DNA of 64,000 bases from Oenanthe sinensis (Eukaryota; Streptophyta; Magnoliopsida; Apiales; Apiaceae). The stretch is from NCBI GenBank assembly GCA_028671895.1, contig CM053809.1, positions 37,609,501-37,673,500 on the forward strand, in the 5' to 3' direction. Positions within the stretch are counted from its first letter, which is position 1. Every line of letters begins with the position of its first letter. The notes beneath the pieces are model-generated. The model saw only the letters and a program-made list of their open reading frames with translations, ran no database searches and was not told the origin of the DNA. Made by a program: the position numbers and the translations under genes. Of the stretch, positions 1-13,220 are shown piece after piece.

Positions 1-100
1 GGGGTGCAAAATTTGGCATCTTCTCCCCGAATTAGTTTTAGAAAGTACCGTGGCCGCCTAACAAGACGATGGTATGCCGACAACATTAAAAACTCAATTG

Positions 101-178
101 ATGTATCCCAAGGTTGATATTATTGTCTTAATTAAAATGGGTAAAGATAACTAAATGGATGGCTTACCGTTTACAAAG

Positions 179-276
<98 letters not shown>

Positions 277-354
277 CTTTGTAAACGGTAAGCCATCCAT
301 TTAGTTATCTTTACCCATTTTAATTAAGACAATAATATCAACCTTGGGATACAT
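101..354. repeat. Long near-perfect palindrome with (TA)n centre
   Basis: About 78 bp at 101-178 is repeated as its exact reverse complement at about 277-354, with an uninterrupted TA dinucleotide run of roughly 100 bp between the arms. I see no mismatch between the arms. The flanks (CTCAATTG on the left, TTATTTATTT on the right) show no target-site duplication. It could be a young foldback MITE or an inverted duplication seeded at the TA run. A short ATTT microsatellite follows at 352-375. Confidence 0.9.
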
Positions 355-375
355 TTATTTATTTATTTATTTATG

Positions 376-2549
376 TGCGTGTGTTTATATACTACCAAGA
401 GATCACAGATTTACTGCATATATGTATAAAAATGGCGGACTATACAAATCCCCAACAAGGTGGAATTAGTAATAAACACAATAAATTTGCATAATCACAT
501 TCTCACATTCACAATAATCTTATTTAGTATCTCTTGTGAAATTTGAAAATACATCAATATTTTTATATAATTTTGTTTTTAATCTTATTTAAACATTTAA
601 ACCCAATTTCATACGGAAAAATATAAATACTTTAATTCAATTTATAAGGTGAGATACTCCCCAACCAATTTATAGCCTTGCATTTTTAAATTATAGTTAA
701 ATTGTTGTATTTAGGCTAATATATTTTAATACATCAAAAAAAAAAAATTAAGACGTAATGAAGTTTTTAATTATCTAACGTAGTTGTAACGATATTATGT
801 ACTTTGCACTTTTGTTAAATTCATATTTGAAATAAACGTGAACGTTCTATATAATAATTTTTGATCGAATGAGAATACTTTGTGATTAACGTCCTAATAT
901 GATCCCATAATCTCAATACTCCGAAGATTTATTTAAGTTAATTACTGTATTGTATGGGGATGAGTAGCTAGCTAGGCTGCTAGCTAGGTGGATCGATCGT
1001 ATTGTATACGGACAAGTAGTAGATCTCATAAATCTCATATCGAGTAACTTGATTAATTGTATTGTATATATAAGGACTAAACCCCGTATCTATATTATAT
1101 TATTATAGTTAAAAAATTAAAAGTTTTGATCTAAGGTGAATCATAGAAAAAATCTTCCAATTTTAGATGAATAATAGAAACGATCTTAATTATTCAATTT
1201 TAATAAAATCTAATTTTAAAAAGAATATATATCATACATACAATTTCTTGCGAATAATATTATATTATATTTAAATTATATTCTATATTTTCTATTTTAA
1301 GAATCCTATTTATTCTATAATTTTAATTTAACATATCATTAAAGTTTATGAATATTAATATATAAATATAATTGTATAATAACATACAACTCTAATCCCC
1401 AATAGTCCTCTTTTTATACAAATCATCACCGATAATATTATATTATATTAACATAAATTCTCAACGTTATAAAATTTTATAGTAAATATCAATGAAATAT
1501 AATATAAAAAATAAATTGACCTAAATATTAGTCATTTCATCTCGTGCTTGGCATGGTTATAAGTTTGTATATTTAAATTTAGAAAACATGAAAGTCTCTA
1601 TTGAAATTGGTTAGGAATAAATTAAACCCGAATTGTTGAATACTTCAGATTCGGTCAAAGACTATACGAGTTTCTAAAAAAAATAACTTATTTATTTAAG
1701 ATAGTACTCCTATGCACTTCCAGAAAAAGTTGGTGTACTTGCGTTAATATTATCAAATTGAATGAGGCACGTCTCATGCAAAGATGGCATGGCTAGCTTA
1801 GTAGAAAACTGAAGCTTAACATCGCTAAAAATAATTACTTTTTAAATAATAGTTGTTAAGCTTAACATATATAATTATACTCATCACTAAATTTAAAATT
1901 TTATATTGAATAAAAACGATTCTAAATTTTTTTAATGCAAAATTTTAATTTTATAATAAATTTAACTATATTCTACTTGTTGCACCTTAACTACGTATTA
2001 AAATAAAAATACAAATACAGTAATATAATATCGGAGGAAGTAATAAATTAGTAAAGATTCCTCTGACAAAAAAATTTAGTAAAGATTCCTCAATTAACAG
2101 AAAGTGCAAAGAGATAAATATCTGCTCCGGCACTAGAAGGATTGCACGAGTTCAAAGACGAATATAGCAAGCACGTACAACATTATACTCATCAAATTGA
2201 ACAGAATTTGAATTTTCAAAGCACGTACACTTAATAATTTATTAAGATGCATTGTGTCAGCATTCTCAATTGAATTGAAATGTACACAATCTCATACAAA
2301 CCAAATTAAACGCACCGCATCTGAGTAGAATCTGGGGCACAATATTAAATATCAAACATAATTATATATATATCCCAATCATATCCCATGGAAGTAGGAT
2401 CTGCGACGCAATCTTACGTCAAGTCATTATTTTACGTACACAGTTACACCTAATTAGATACTAAAATTCCATAGTGCATAGTTCGTCCACAGTAGCATGG
2501 ATTTAGGCATATTTTAAAGTACGTACTGATCATGATTGGAATGGTTAAT
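376..2549. other. AT-rich intergenic DNA, downstream of JOX4-like gene
   Basis: Very AT-rich DNA with many stops in all frames. I see no coding region, no RNA gene and no element with convincing terminal repeats. The last few hundred bases before 2550 must contain the 3' UTR and poly(A) signals of the minus-strand oxygenase gene, but I cannot place its end. Confidence 0.6.
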
Positions 2550-4561
2550 TTATCGTGGTGATTTGAGTGATTCGACTTGTGATTTTCCTGAAGGGCCCTT
2601 TGTTCTGATGAAAGATCTGTACTCCCGAAAAGTCATCGGTGGATACTGTGGAAGGGTGCTTTCTGATATGAGCTTCTGAGCAGGTGCAATAGTCATGTCA
2701 TCCTTAGGGTTATAGAACAAGGCAAGTGATACGCGTTCCGTACTTGATTTCACAATCACCCGATGCTCAATACTCTTGTACTCACCGTTGCTTATCACCT
2801 ATATATATATATATATATGCATGTAATAAATCACTCATTAAGAAGCAGATATATAACATAAGCACGAGACATATTGAATCTTTTGGTACAAATTAATTAA
2901 GAAGCAGATATATAACACTTCAGGAAAAGTTCCGTGAAAATCACAATTAAATTTAAAATTTGACGATCATATATGTTGTGCAATTAGCAGTTAACAATAT
3001 GTTTTTGAAATTTTCATTTAGCAAAAAAAAATATGTTTTTGAAATTTTCTGCTTCCAAAGCATATATAGTAACTCAATCCTATACATTTTTAACTATATG
3101 TATGTAAATATATATACGTACACTTTTAATTAACTATATTATGCATGCACATGCACATGAACACACCTGCATTTGATCACCAAGGTTAACTATAAAGGCA
3201 TTAGGGAGAGGCTTAACAGTGACCCAATGATGGTCTTTTCGGACTTGAAGACTCTCCACATGATCATCTGCAAAGAGGAGAGTAATACCACCTGGATCCG
3301 AGTGTGGCGAAAGACCTAGTGTTAGATCCGGTTGAGGACACTTTGGATAGAAACTCACTCTCATGCAAGCACCGTTTTCCTTTCCTCCAAAAGCTTTCTG
3401 AATGTGATCCTCTTCTAATCCAAGGCTCTTGGATAAAATCTTCGTCAACTTTTCACACACTTTAACCAATTCTTCGTTGTATTCAGCTGTCAATTTTCTA
3501 TAATTATATGTGATTTAATATACGTACTCATCTAGAGTCGAAATCGACAAGAAATTTATATACTGTATATATAGATATAGAGTCCATGCATGTTCTTACA
3601 GCTGTACGTTATTTTGGAAAGATCGAGAAAGTGATGAAAAGAATTTATATTAATTAGAAAAGCACATGCAAGTTAAAAAAAATTCAAAAGTTAAAAACAC
3701 TTTTAGAATATATATCATCGTACAAAAAGAACAAAATCCATTCTCGTGATCTGGTCTCACTCTCGCCGAATCATATTCACCACATGAAAAACAGGATAGA
3801 GGATATATGTGTGTGTGTGTGTATGAAGTTTAATTTAATTTACAAGCACATGGTTTGAAGCTCTCATATTACATTTTACGGCAACTGTTCGCTAATATTA
3901 GGTAAACATACGTAGTATACTAATTTACTTGGAAACTAAAACCAGAAGTAGGATTATACCGGGTTTTCAATAATATACTGTAAGAATATTAGGGATCTCA
4001 ATTAATTAAGGTTATTTTCTGTCACTCTTCTCGATCCTGCACGAAATTTAACAATTGTAAAATTAAGTACCTGCATGGTGAAGGATAATCAGGCCATTTA
4101 TTTTGGTTTCTCAGCGAGAGTGGAAGATAATTGAGGAAATAATAATCACTCCAATCCAATTTTGCATTAGCCTCAACTCCAAGCCTGCTACCATAACCTT
4201 CATAATCGGTGGGAGAATTCGAGTAAGCTTGCTTTGCTTCCACCTGTAGGTGAAAGAACTGGCGCCAAACATCAAGAGCTTCTGCCATCAAATGGTGGCT
4301 CACGCCGTGATTAACCACCTGAAAGAAACCCCATTCACGACATGCAGTGTGGAGGAGGGACAGAGTGTTAGGATTACCAGTGAATAGGTCTTGGAGGTCA
4401 ATGACTGGGATTTGAGCCCCATGACATGGGGTTGGGGCCAGTGACAAAGAAGGTCTGTTGCATGGTTTTTGTATGTAGGTTTCCGGAATCATTTGCATGC
4501 CACTGTCCGATAATGTTTGGACTCGGACAACCGGTGCCGGCCAACTCTCTAGGCAGTTCAT
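2550..4561 (-). CDS. JOX4-like: Jasmonate-induced 2-oxoglutarate/Fe(II) dioxygenase (JOX4-like)
   Basis: Three exons on the minus strand: 4071-4561, 3167-3497 and 2550-2798, giving 356 residues, close to the family length. All junctions are GT-AG and the phases close. The protein is a 2OG-Fe(II) oxygenase: an N-terminal DIOX_N domain with the WGFFQVVNHGV motif, then the jelly-roll core. Iron ligands are H229 and D231 (in SPHSDPGG) and H286 (in IEHRV); R296 and S298 (RVS) bind 2-oxoglutarate. The N terminus (SWPAPVVRVQTLSDSG) and the C-terminal RTKGPSGKSQVES signature are typical of JOX/JAO enzymes. In Arabidopsis these hydroxylate jasmonic acid to 12-OH-JA in the cytosol and so dampen jasmonate defence signalling. 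The next gene, GT-3, is also its neighbour in Arabidopsis, which favours JOX4 over other JOX copies. Substrate is inferred from family, not seen. Confidence 0.9.
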
Positions 4562-4610
4562 GATTCTGATTTCTTAACGAGAGGATGGATAGTTGGGTTT
4601 AGGTGGCCTT

Positions 4611-4621
4611 AATTATATATA
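4611..4621 (-). promoter_or_regulatory. TATA box of JOX4-like gene
   Basis: On the minus strand this reads TATATATAATT, about 50-60 bases upstream of the ATG at 4561. That spacing would leave a leader of only some 20-30 bases, so transcription may instead start from a more distal site. Confidence 0.45.
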
Positions 4622-7100
4622 TTCTATGGAGCTAGGTCTTTGCTTTAAATAGACCAAGTTGAATGTGATAAAATATTTCACAAATATGCAACACATACAC
4701 GACACACATTATTTGATCATGGCATGCATGCATCTATTTCTCCACATTTATTACGTAATCATGGAATAAATTTTTGTACACCGGAGTGATGGATATTATT
4801 AGAACATTATCGCTGTATACGTCATAAATATGTACAAGTCAGCTCAATATGCAGAAGAGCATAAATCGGTGCCGACGTACTACAACTTGATCTATGATGC
4901 TTGTTTAGCAAGAAAGTTTGTAATTTCTGCTGTTTCTACTTTTTATAAACTCCATATAATTAAGCTGCCGCACACTCTACGCTATCCTATAATTAGATCA
5001 CGTGTTTACCATGTGTGTAATATATCATATTCTCCCGTATATAATGATTCCTCTTTTAAGGGTATACAATTCTAGAGGAATCTCGATAATTTTAGAAAAA
5101 TAAATAAGACTATTTCACCATAGACTCTGCAACGTGTCCCAATTGGCTATTGGTAGATGCTTATTCAAAGAATTTAAATATTCGTAAAGTACTTAAATTA
5201 TGTTTATATATTAATATTTAAATACAATCTCTGTTTTCTTTTTATATTACAAAAAGAAAAATGCGTCAACATTGGTAAAGTCGGTCATTGGTAAAAAGGT
5301 CCAGATGTTGAAGTATTAAAAAACACGTGAGGATTTGTAATAATAGAGTTCATCATTCGAGAACACAAGCTAGCTAGCTAGGACTGGACCAATTCATAAT
5401 TGTAGGCTTTTGATAAGAAGCATAAATATATACATACAAATACATGCGCCCGCAAAAAGGCTAAAAATAAGAATAGAGTAAATATTAGATAACGATGCCG
5501 TTGTCGTAAGATCATTTCGATTGACAAGATCGGTTTCCATATTAAATATTACTTGCGAGATCAATATCAATACAAGTACCTAGCTACGTGATTTAATTGA
5601 AACCTAACTGCTGCCTACTGATTTCTACATTATTCATCCGCATGCAAAAATATATTTTTTATAGTAAGCTAAGTGATAACATGTTGCTGTCAGTTTACCA
5701 TAGTTATTTGCTTTTTTCTTCAACGTGACAGGAATGATCTAGATAAATATTGGCCAGAAAGAGAAAAAATTTATCGATATATAATTGCTCCATCCAATTG
5801 TCAATGAGCCAATTGACCACACAATAAAAACAATGTTAAAATAATAACAAGATATATTTACTCATGTTAGCTCATAGAACTTGTGATTTATAATCATACT
5901 TTCGGTATGTCGATCTGTAAAACAACATCCTCAAACATTTGTTGTTGAGAAATTAAAACACCTTCAATTAATAATAACATGTTACCCTTTACCTCACATT
6001 TTAAAATCTAGCTGGTTAACAATTGTAAAACTGTCAACATAAACGTATTATAAAAATTTTAGTGCTAATTTAATATATTTATGTATTCTAACCGGATTAA
6101 TTATCGAATAAAGATGTGTTTACAAATTTCTTGCACATATGTATTGATTTACGTGTACTCTCGTAACACGTGTTTCTTATATCTTCTTAATATAGGTAAT
6201 TAAGCTGTGTACCACTGAAGAATAACGGTAATATACTAATATAGAGGTTGGTTTTTGAGCTGTATCTTACGAAGATAATTAACGATGATATGCGGATCAT
6301 AATTATATAGTTCTTGATTTTTCAATTAAGGAAACTACAGAGGAAATTTAAAAATCATAATTATATAGTTCTTGATCATAATTATATAGTTCTTGATCAT
6401 GAAAAATAGGATGTTGAAAAATCAATATTTTATTGACCGATACCCAACAGATTAATAATGAATATATATTAATAATAATGAATATATATTAATAATATAA
6501 TATATTTTGTTAGAAAAAAGAGCCAAAACTGTCTTCTAAAATAACGAATAAAAATGTTAATTAACAATTAACAAATATTTATTTTCAGAATAATATTAAA
6601 ATAACTATTAGTCATGGAATTACCGATGTCTTACCAACAAAAATTTATGTTGTTATTTTCATTATTACAAATCTATTCCAATTCCAATCAAATAAAAGAA
6701 TATAAATACAATTAAACTCGACCCACGCTTTCTGTAAAAAAAAACTCAAAGACCCGCGCCTGTCACATATGACATATCTAATAATATCATATATGCATGT
6801 CAAACTTCGTGGGGTCTAATTGAGAACGAATTAACTCGATCAATAAGGAAAAAACACTTCTAGCCATTTAATATGTCTCTTTTTTTTTTGAACACTTTAA
6901 TATGACTCTTAATTAAATACAATACTCCGTATAAAATTGTGATTCTTAAATCATTTTTTTTTTTTGAAAAAGTGATTCTTAAATCTTAATATAAACTTGA
7001 AGCGTTAAAGTCATCGTGATTCGTGAATGCATGTTTTTTATATTCTATCTATTGTATCGTCGAGGAATATATCGGGGTGTATTCCTCAAAAAGAATAACA
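4622..7100. other. Upstream intergenic region of JOX4-like gene
   Basis: AT-rich, no supported gene. Small tandem duplications are visible at about 6295-6400 (a 20 bp ATAATTATATAGTTCTTGAT unit three times) and 6455-6495 (AATGAATATATATTAATAAT twice). A short plus-strand open frame at 4830-5075 has no family features and is not called as a gene. Confidence 0.6.
4999..6172 (-). promoter_or_regulatory. Three G-boxes upstream of JOX4-like gene
   Basis: The palindrome CACGTG occurs at 4999-5004, 5324-5329 and 6167-6172, that is about 440, 765 and 1610 bases upstream of the start codon. G-boxes are bound by MYC2-type bHLH factors, and Arabidopsis JOX genes are jasmonate-induced. The motif matches are direct; their function here is inference. 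Confidence 0.4.
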
Positions 7101-7108
7101 TATGCGTG

Positions 7109-8020
7109 CAGGGGCGGACGTTGAAAATTTTTTCAGGGCGTCCGAAAAAAATAATTATATGATATATATTTTAATTTATTTATTTATTTGATAATAATAT
7201 TTATAGAATAATTTTTAAATTTAACAATACGAACAGTTATTAATTACATAATATTAATGAATAAAAACTTGTTACTACATTTATTTGAGAGTTTTAGTAA
7301 GATAAATATTGTAGTTTTCATATTATTTTAAGAGAATTATATTATGTGGAGCAACCAGAAATTTCAAATATCCGAGACTAGAATAATAAATCACTAAGTT
7401 TTGAGGTTAATCGGGGCTCAAAACTAAATTTTTACTAATTTTTAACTAAAAATCATGACTTGAAAAACAAATTCTTTTTTATTCTCGAAGGTGGGCCGGA
7501 GCTGGAGCCTAACCCCGGGGTTCCGCCCCTGATTTGGAACCAATATTTATATACATTTTTATATAATTTATATATTATTTTTTGATATTTTATTTATAAA
7601 ATTTTCAATTTACACATAATTTAATTGTACCCGAATAGATAAATCAATATATCAATATAAAGGAGAAAACGGCGACGGTTAGGTGGCGCTCCCAAATCGT
7701 TCCAATGAATTTTTCTAATTTTCTCGAATTTTTGAATTAGTAAATATTAAAAATCATAAAAAAAAATTTAATTTAATTTATATTCTCCTAAACTTTCTTC
7801 TCGGGTTAAGTAAATTATTATAAATTTTGTTATATCAAATTTTATTATATGCAGTTCAGTTGTAACTTTATAATAATTTTTTTAATAAATTTAAAATTTA
7901 TTATGAGATCACCGTGAAGTGCGATTTTTTCCTTAATAATTATATATAATAATACTAGTCAGGAATTTTTTTCCTTGCTTGAGCAGGGGCAGGCGCCCCT
8001 TGACCCCCGATCCGCCTCTG
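7109..8020. mobile_element. hAT-like non-autonomous transposon
   Basis: The left end is CAGGGGCGGA and the right end, read in reverse, is CAGAGGCGGA. The flanking 8-mers are TATGCGTG (7101-7108) and CATGCGTG (8021-8028), a target-site duplication with one mismatch, as expected for hAT elements. There is no transposase. An internal TTCCGCCCCTG at 7521-7531 resembles a second right end, so a related element or tandem end may be nested inside. Confidence 0.7.
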
Positions 8021-8028
8021 CATGCGTG

Positions 8029-9921
8029 TTACATGGTGACCTACTATCTTTTTCCTCTAACAGACATTTAGAGAAAATTGGGGATATGTATGGGTGTGTA
8101 TATATTGGACTTTCTACCTCATTCTCGGACAAGTCTACACAATTATGAATGACCAGGTCCGATGTATACAACAATGGGCTACTTTCAACAACTTTAGATG
8201 ATTTTTGGGCTATTATTACATAGTCTATGAACTACTTAATCATCATGAACAACTCTAATCAGACTTGTCGATTATCAAAGATTCAATTGGATCCTATCAA
8301 TTTAAAGGTTAATAAGTAAACATAGATCGTATTACAAAAACTCTGATTCAATTAAGAATGGATATGAATTTTATTTTATTCAATTGATTGTATATTTGAT
8401 TGATTATATTATAATATAAAGTAAATATAATTCTACATACTTTTATATCTAAACTAAAATTTACAAAACGTAACAAAATTAATCTTCTTTTTTTAATTTT
8501 AATATTTTATTTTAATTTCGTTCTATTGTTTATTTTTCACACATAAATATTATTTTATTAGATTCAAGCATTGAGTCTTATTAGTCTAAAATTATGATCA
8601 CAAATACGAAATTGATTTGAACGTTTTCCAACAGCTAACAAACTTTTTATTAGTAGTATAAAATTAAAAGTGTTACCTATTTTATAAATTCACAACCTAA
8701 ATGAAATTCTCAAAGACTTTAAAATTGGCCTAAATTGTTAGTATAAAGACGGTTTAAGTATATCAAAATGTGCCCGTAATCTCTCATCAACTCGTCAAGT
8801 AAAACTTTAGGGTTTGTTAATTTACCTAACTTATAAATTAAAAAATATGTGGATCTTTTGACCTATAACTCACTTATCAGGAAAACAAATATATACTTTA
8901 TTCATGTCACATGGTTATAATATTCACATCACTTCAATGCATTTTTCATCTTATTCGAACGGCCTAAACTATTCAATGACCGTTGTTATCAACATTAAGA
9001 AATCTTAGTTAAAATATCATGAACTTCAAAAAAAAAATACGAACACGCATACAAGTATACAATACAAAATGAATAAATTATTTTACCAAATGAAATATGA
9101 TATAGAATGTGGACATGTGGTGCTCACAGAGTCGCATGGCTGGTTCCTAGCTTCCGAGTATTTACTAGCATGGCCAAAAATAATTATAGTTTGAATGCAA
9201 TTGACATTTAATGTAGTCATTTGTAATGTTTTTGTGAGTAAAATTTGAATATCATTTACAAAGATTGATTTGTTTGCACTAGTTCATTTATGCGTTAGAT
9301 AATTGAATGATGTACAAAAAGGCCAGTATATATTTTTCATCTAATTATTTTTTTATTTACGTTCTGTATTTCATAATTGTTTTTCATTCAATGCATATAA
9401 AAAATATATTTATAGTAATTATTTTTAAATTTTCATTTTTAATATTAAATTTTAAGATTTATTTCTTTAAAAAATAAATTGTTAATCATATATAAATATT
9501 TTTTATGCATAAAAGTTGAGGTGAAGAATGAGGATAATGATGGATTGATGGAGTACTTCGCATCGACCTCACGGGTGACGGGTGTGAACAAATATAACGA
9601 CGCGTCCAGACATTTCAGCTATAGTTACTGCATGAATGACACGTAGACTGGCATGGTAGGTGATAGTACATGCCACGTGGTTCGTGGATTATAGCGCGTT
9701 GTTTTTTAATAATAATTTATTAAAGTTGAATAAAATAGCAAAAAGTTTTAGATTATCATAAAAGGAGAATCGATCGTCCGTCTGGTCCTCGCATTTCGAG
9801 CATAGATACTACTCTCTTACATTTTTCTAAATTAAATTTTATTTATTATATTTATAAGATTTTTTTATCTCCTGAGACGCGGATCGTCCAACCAAAAAAA
9901 TACCCGTCAATGACTAAAATA
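8029..9921. other. AT-rich intergenic DNA without recognisable genes
   Basis: Stops are dense in all frames. I see no coding segment and no element with matching ends. A GC-richer patch at about 9560-9690 (around ACGGGTGTGAAC and TGCCACGTGGTTCG) contains a G-box but belongs to nothing I can name. Confidence 0.55.
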
Positions 9922-9923
9922 TA

Positions 9924-10215
9924 CTCTCTCCATCTCACCCAATTATTTATATTTGGGTTGAGCACGGAGGTTAAGAAAATTATATAAAATATTATGAAAG
10001 AGAATGAAAAATGGATGAAAAAGAAGGAAAAGTAGGTAAAGTGGTTAGGTCAATTGATATTTAATTGATAGATTTGAAAATGTGGAGGAAAGTAGCCGGT
10101 GAGAATAAATTTTATAATATAAAATTTTACTATTTTTAAAAAAAATTGAAATGTAAAGAATTGGGTGAGACATTCAAAAAAGGAAAGTGTAAAGAATTGG
10201 ATGAGACAGAGGGAG
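9924..10215. mobile_element. Stowaway-like MITE, copy 1
   Basis: Flanked by TA on both sides (9922-9923 and 10216-10217). The ends are CTCTCTCCATCTCACCCAAT on the left and, reversed, CTCCCTCTGTCTCATCCAAT on the right. It is 292 bp with no coding capacity. The interior resembles the element at 20196-20507, including a shared CAAAAAAGGAAAG segment near the right end. Confidence 0.8.
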
Positions 10216-10267
10216 TAGTTTGGTGGGAAGAATAGAAACCGAAAAAAGAAATCCTAACCAAAACTAA

Positions 10268-10718
10268 GGGGCCGTTTGGTTTCAGATTTCTAAATATTAT
10301 ATATAAGTTTTGTTCATTCCAAACTCATATTTGATGTTTGGTTAAAAAAATTTAATTTTAAAACTCATATCTCAAACCCATAATGTATGAGTTTCTCATA
10401 CTTTAGGGGGGGTGCGTATGAGATGGAGGTACGATGAATCAAATCAAAATTTTACAACTTTTATTTTTATTTATAAAATTAAATGTTAATTTTTAAAATA
10501 AAATTTTTATAATGATGTTGTTTAATATTTAATAAATAATAGTGATTAATTTTTTGTATTAACTGTACATATTTTTTTATTTATTTAAAAATATATTAAA
10601 TTAATAAATTTATTACATCATTCAACCAAATACGTGATATCAGAAATAATATTTTATCCTCATATCACCTTAACCCGATTTCTCATTCCAATCTCGTAAC
10701 TATGAACCAAACAAAGCC
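10268..10718. mobile_element. Harbinger/Tourist-like MITE with TAA duplication
   Basis: The left end is GGGGCCGTTTGGTTTCA; the right end reversed is GGCTTTGTTTGGTTCATA. TAA lies directly on both sides (10265-10267 and 10719-10721), the TWA target site of PIF/Harbinger elements. It is 451 bp and non-coding. Confidence 0.75.
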
Positions 10719-10721
10719 TAA

Positions 10722-12002
10722 AAGTTTCGTAAAACAAGTTTATACAATCAGTCACTTTGGAATAAAAGGTCCACCACGAGTCCACCACTCTTTGTTTTGG
10801 GGCTTCCTTCTTCCGTAAGCGTGACTCCTTTCAAACGCAATGTGAACAAATGAGAATATGAAATTTAATAACATGAAGTACACTTTTTGCTAGGTTGTAA
10901 ATATCATTTCTCTTTGTGATATTATAAAATATTAAATATTAAATCACATGTGACTTGATTTATAGGTATCATTATTTGATTAGGAATTAATTATTACATT
11001 TTAATTTATAATAAAATTGCTAAAATAGTTATAGAAAATTCAGGTTAAACCATTTTAAATATAACTATAAATATTGAATAGTGATATATAATTATATGTT
11101 CTACTTTAATATTATACTCCTATAATTTAATGATTTTTACCAATTATGTTCTACTTTAATATTATACATGGTATACTTTTTTTTAATGCACTACTTAAAA
11201 TCCAAGTGGAAAGGTTCATATTTATTATCAATTCCCAAATAATATATAAATCATTATATATTATGGGTGAAAAGGTTTATAATTGCAAAGTTGACATTTA
11301 TAATTTTCAAAATTTTAAAACTATGTCTCGAACCCTTTTTTAGAAAAGGATCACATTTGAACTATATAGGAATTATTTATTCTCTCAGTCTCATCTATTT
11401 TTGATATTTTTCATTTTTTAATATTTTTAAAATAATAAATTTTATTTCACTAATTTTAGCCGATCTTACTAATCTATTTGCTTTCTTTCTTTTTCTTAAT
11501 TTTCATGTCCAATTCAAATGGAATGATGAGAGTATAATTTTTTTTTCGAGGTGGTGGGAGTATAATTTAAATTTGTAGTTATTGACAAAATTTAGTTTTA
11601 TTGCAACACTGATAAATATAATAAATGAACAATCTTAATATGTATATGACTATAAATGTAATTTGACAAAGAAATTATACTTTGAGAGAGAGAATACAAG
11701 AGAGAGGGGGGATCAAGTTTACGCGTAGAAGGATGAGAGAGAGCCGTTTGTTGGATTCACTTTATTTATTACACGAACAAATAGCAAACATACTCTTTCA
11801 AACTCAAATAGTAGCAAAAATCATTCTTTTATTTTTCGTTCCCATTTGTTCACACCGTCTTGATATATAAATAAATCACTTTTTTCTTCTCTAGACCCAT
11901 CTTTTCTCTTTCTGATCAGATCAGATCAGATCAACCTTTTCTTTATCACAAAGTAATATATGTATCTAGACATAGTATATTATATATTTGAAGACTGTTG
12001 AT
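10722..12002. other. Upstream region of GT-3 gene
   Basis: AT-rich intergenic DNA grading into the GT-3 promoter and leader. A pentanucleotide GATCA repeat lies at about 11914-11936, and a pyrimidine-rich stretch (CTTTTTTCTTCTCTAG...) just before it looks like a 5' leader. A small open frame at 11682-11870 has no recognisable features. Confidence 0.5.
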
Positions 12003-13220
12003 ATGGATGCAGGGCACCATCACCATCTTCTTCATGCTCATCAACTACAACATCAACAAGTGAGTGTTAATATTGATACTGGTGGAGATAGGTTTCCTCA
12101 ATGGAGTATGCAAGAAACCAGAGAATTCTTGATGATTCGGGCCGAGCTCGACCCAACTTTCATGGAAACAAAGAGAAACAAGCTTTTATGGGAACTGATT
12201 GCAACCAAAATGAAGGAGAAAGGTTACAATCGTAGCGCTGAGCAGTGCAAATGCAAGTGGAAGAATCTCGTTACCCGATACAAGGTACTACTATTTTTTT
12301 ATTTCATACGTACGCGTTTTTGTGCAAGATTTAAAAAAAAAAAAACACACACACACCCATGTTTGTTTGTGTACTCTTTTTATTTGTAACAATTCAATCA
12401 TTGTTCATTTTTTAAATTAGATATGATTGATCTAGTGACAGATATGTACACATATGCATCGATGAGCTGCGTGTAGGCTGCACCCTACAAGCAATATCTA
12501 TGCATATATATTTCATGATTGGATACCCTATACTATAGCCTTGTAGAAATTAATGTTATTTTCATCACGCGTTTTCTTGGTATAGTATAGATGATTTTTG
12601 AATAGGTGTATACCTTGTACAAATAGGATTCAAATAGTAATAATGGCTAAAATATATATACACAAATATAGGGATGTGAAACTATAGAGCCGGAAGGAAT
12701 GAAGCAACAGTTTCCGTATTACAATGAACTACAAGCAATTTTCTCAGCAAGGATGCAGAGAATGTTATGGAATGAAGTAGAAGGAAGTGGTGTAGGAGGG
12801 TCTAAAAAGAAAGTTACACAACTATCATCCGATGATGAGGATGAGAATGAAGAGAGTGATGGAAATCAAAAAGGAATTAGCAAGAAAAAGAGGAAAACGA
12901 GCAAGCACGTTATTAATCCTGGAAATGTGAATTCTAGTGTTAACAGCTTCAAGGAGGTGTTGGAAGATTTCATGAAGCAACAGGCTGAAATGGAAATGCA
13001 ATGGCTGAAATCGTACGAGGCCCGGGAAGAGGAGAGGAGAGTGAGGGAGATGGAGTGGAGGCAAAGGATGGAGGAATTGGACAAGGAGAGGATTATGATG
13101 GAGAAGAGGTGGAGGGAAAGGGAAGAGCAAACAAGTGTGAGAGACGAAGCTAGAGCTGAGAAAAGGGATGCTTTGATAAATGCACTTCTAAACAAGCTTA
13201 GAAGGGAAGATAAATCTTAA
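12003..13220 (+). CDS. GT-3: GT-3 type trihelix transcription factor
   Basis: Two exons, 12003-12284 and 12672-13220 (GT-AG), give 276 residues. I chose the ATG at 12003 because the protein then begins MDAGHHHH, like other GT-3 proteins; the frame stays open a few codons upstream but has no other ATG. The trihelix DNA-binding domain covers about residues 30-98, with the three helix tryptophans at W34, W63 and W86 and the FMETKRNKLLWE and CKCKWKNLV motifs. An acidic and basic linker follows (SSDDEDENEES, then KKKRKTSK, a likely nuclear signal), then a charged coiled coil ending EKRDALINALLNKLRRE, the GT-3 C-terminal signature. GT-3 factors bind GT elements; in Arabidopsis GT-3b responds to salt and pathogens. 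The intron after K94 is in the family's usual place. I cannot separate GT-3a from GT-3b. Confidence 0.93.

Noticed and set aside
1..117. Open plus-strand frame from the window edge (…KYRGRLTRRWYADNIKN…) that could be a terminal exon
   Set aside because: It is short, matches no family I recognise, and its stop falls inside the left palindrome arm.
4830..5075. 81-codon plus-strand open frame upstream of JOX4-like gene
   Set aside because: There are no domains, the composition is AT-rich and it sits in a promoter region.
12825..13195. Minus-strand open frames opposite GT-3 exon 2
   Set aside because: They are shadows of the Glu/Lys/Arg-rich coiled coil read on the other strand.
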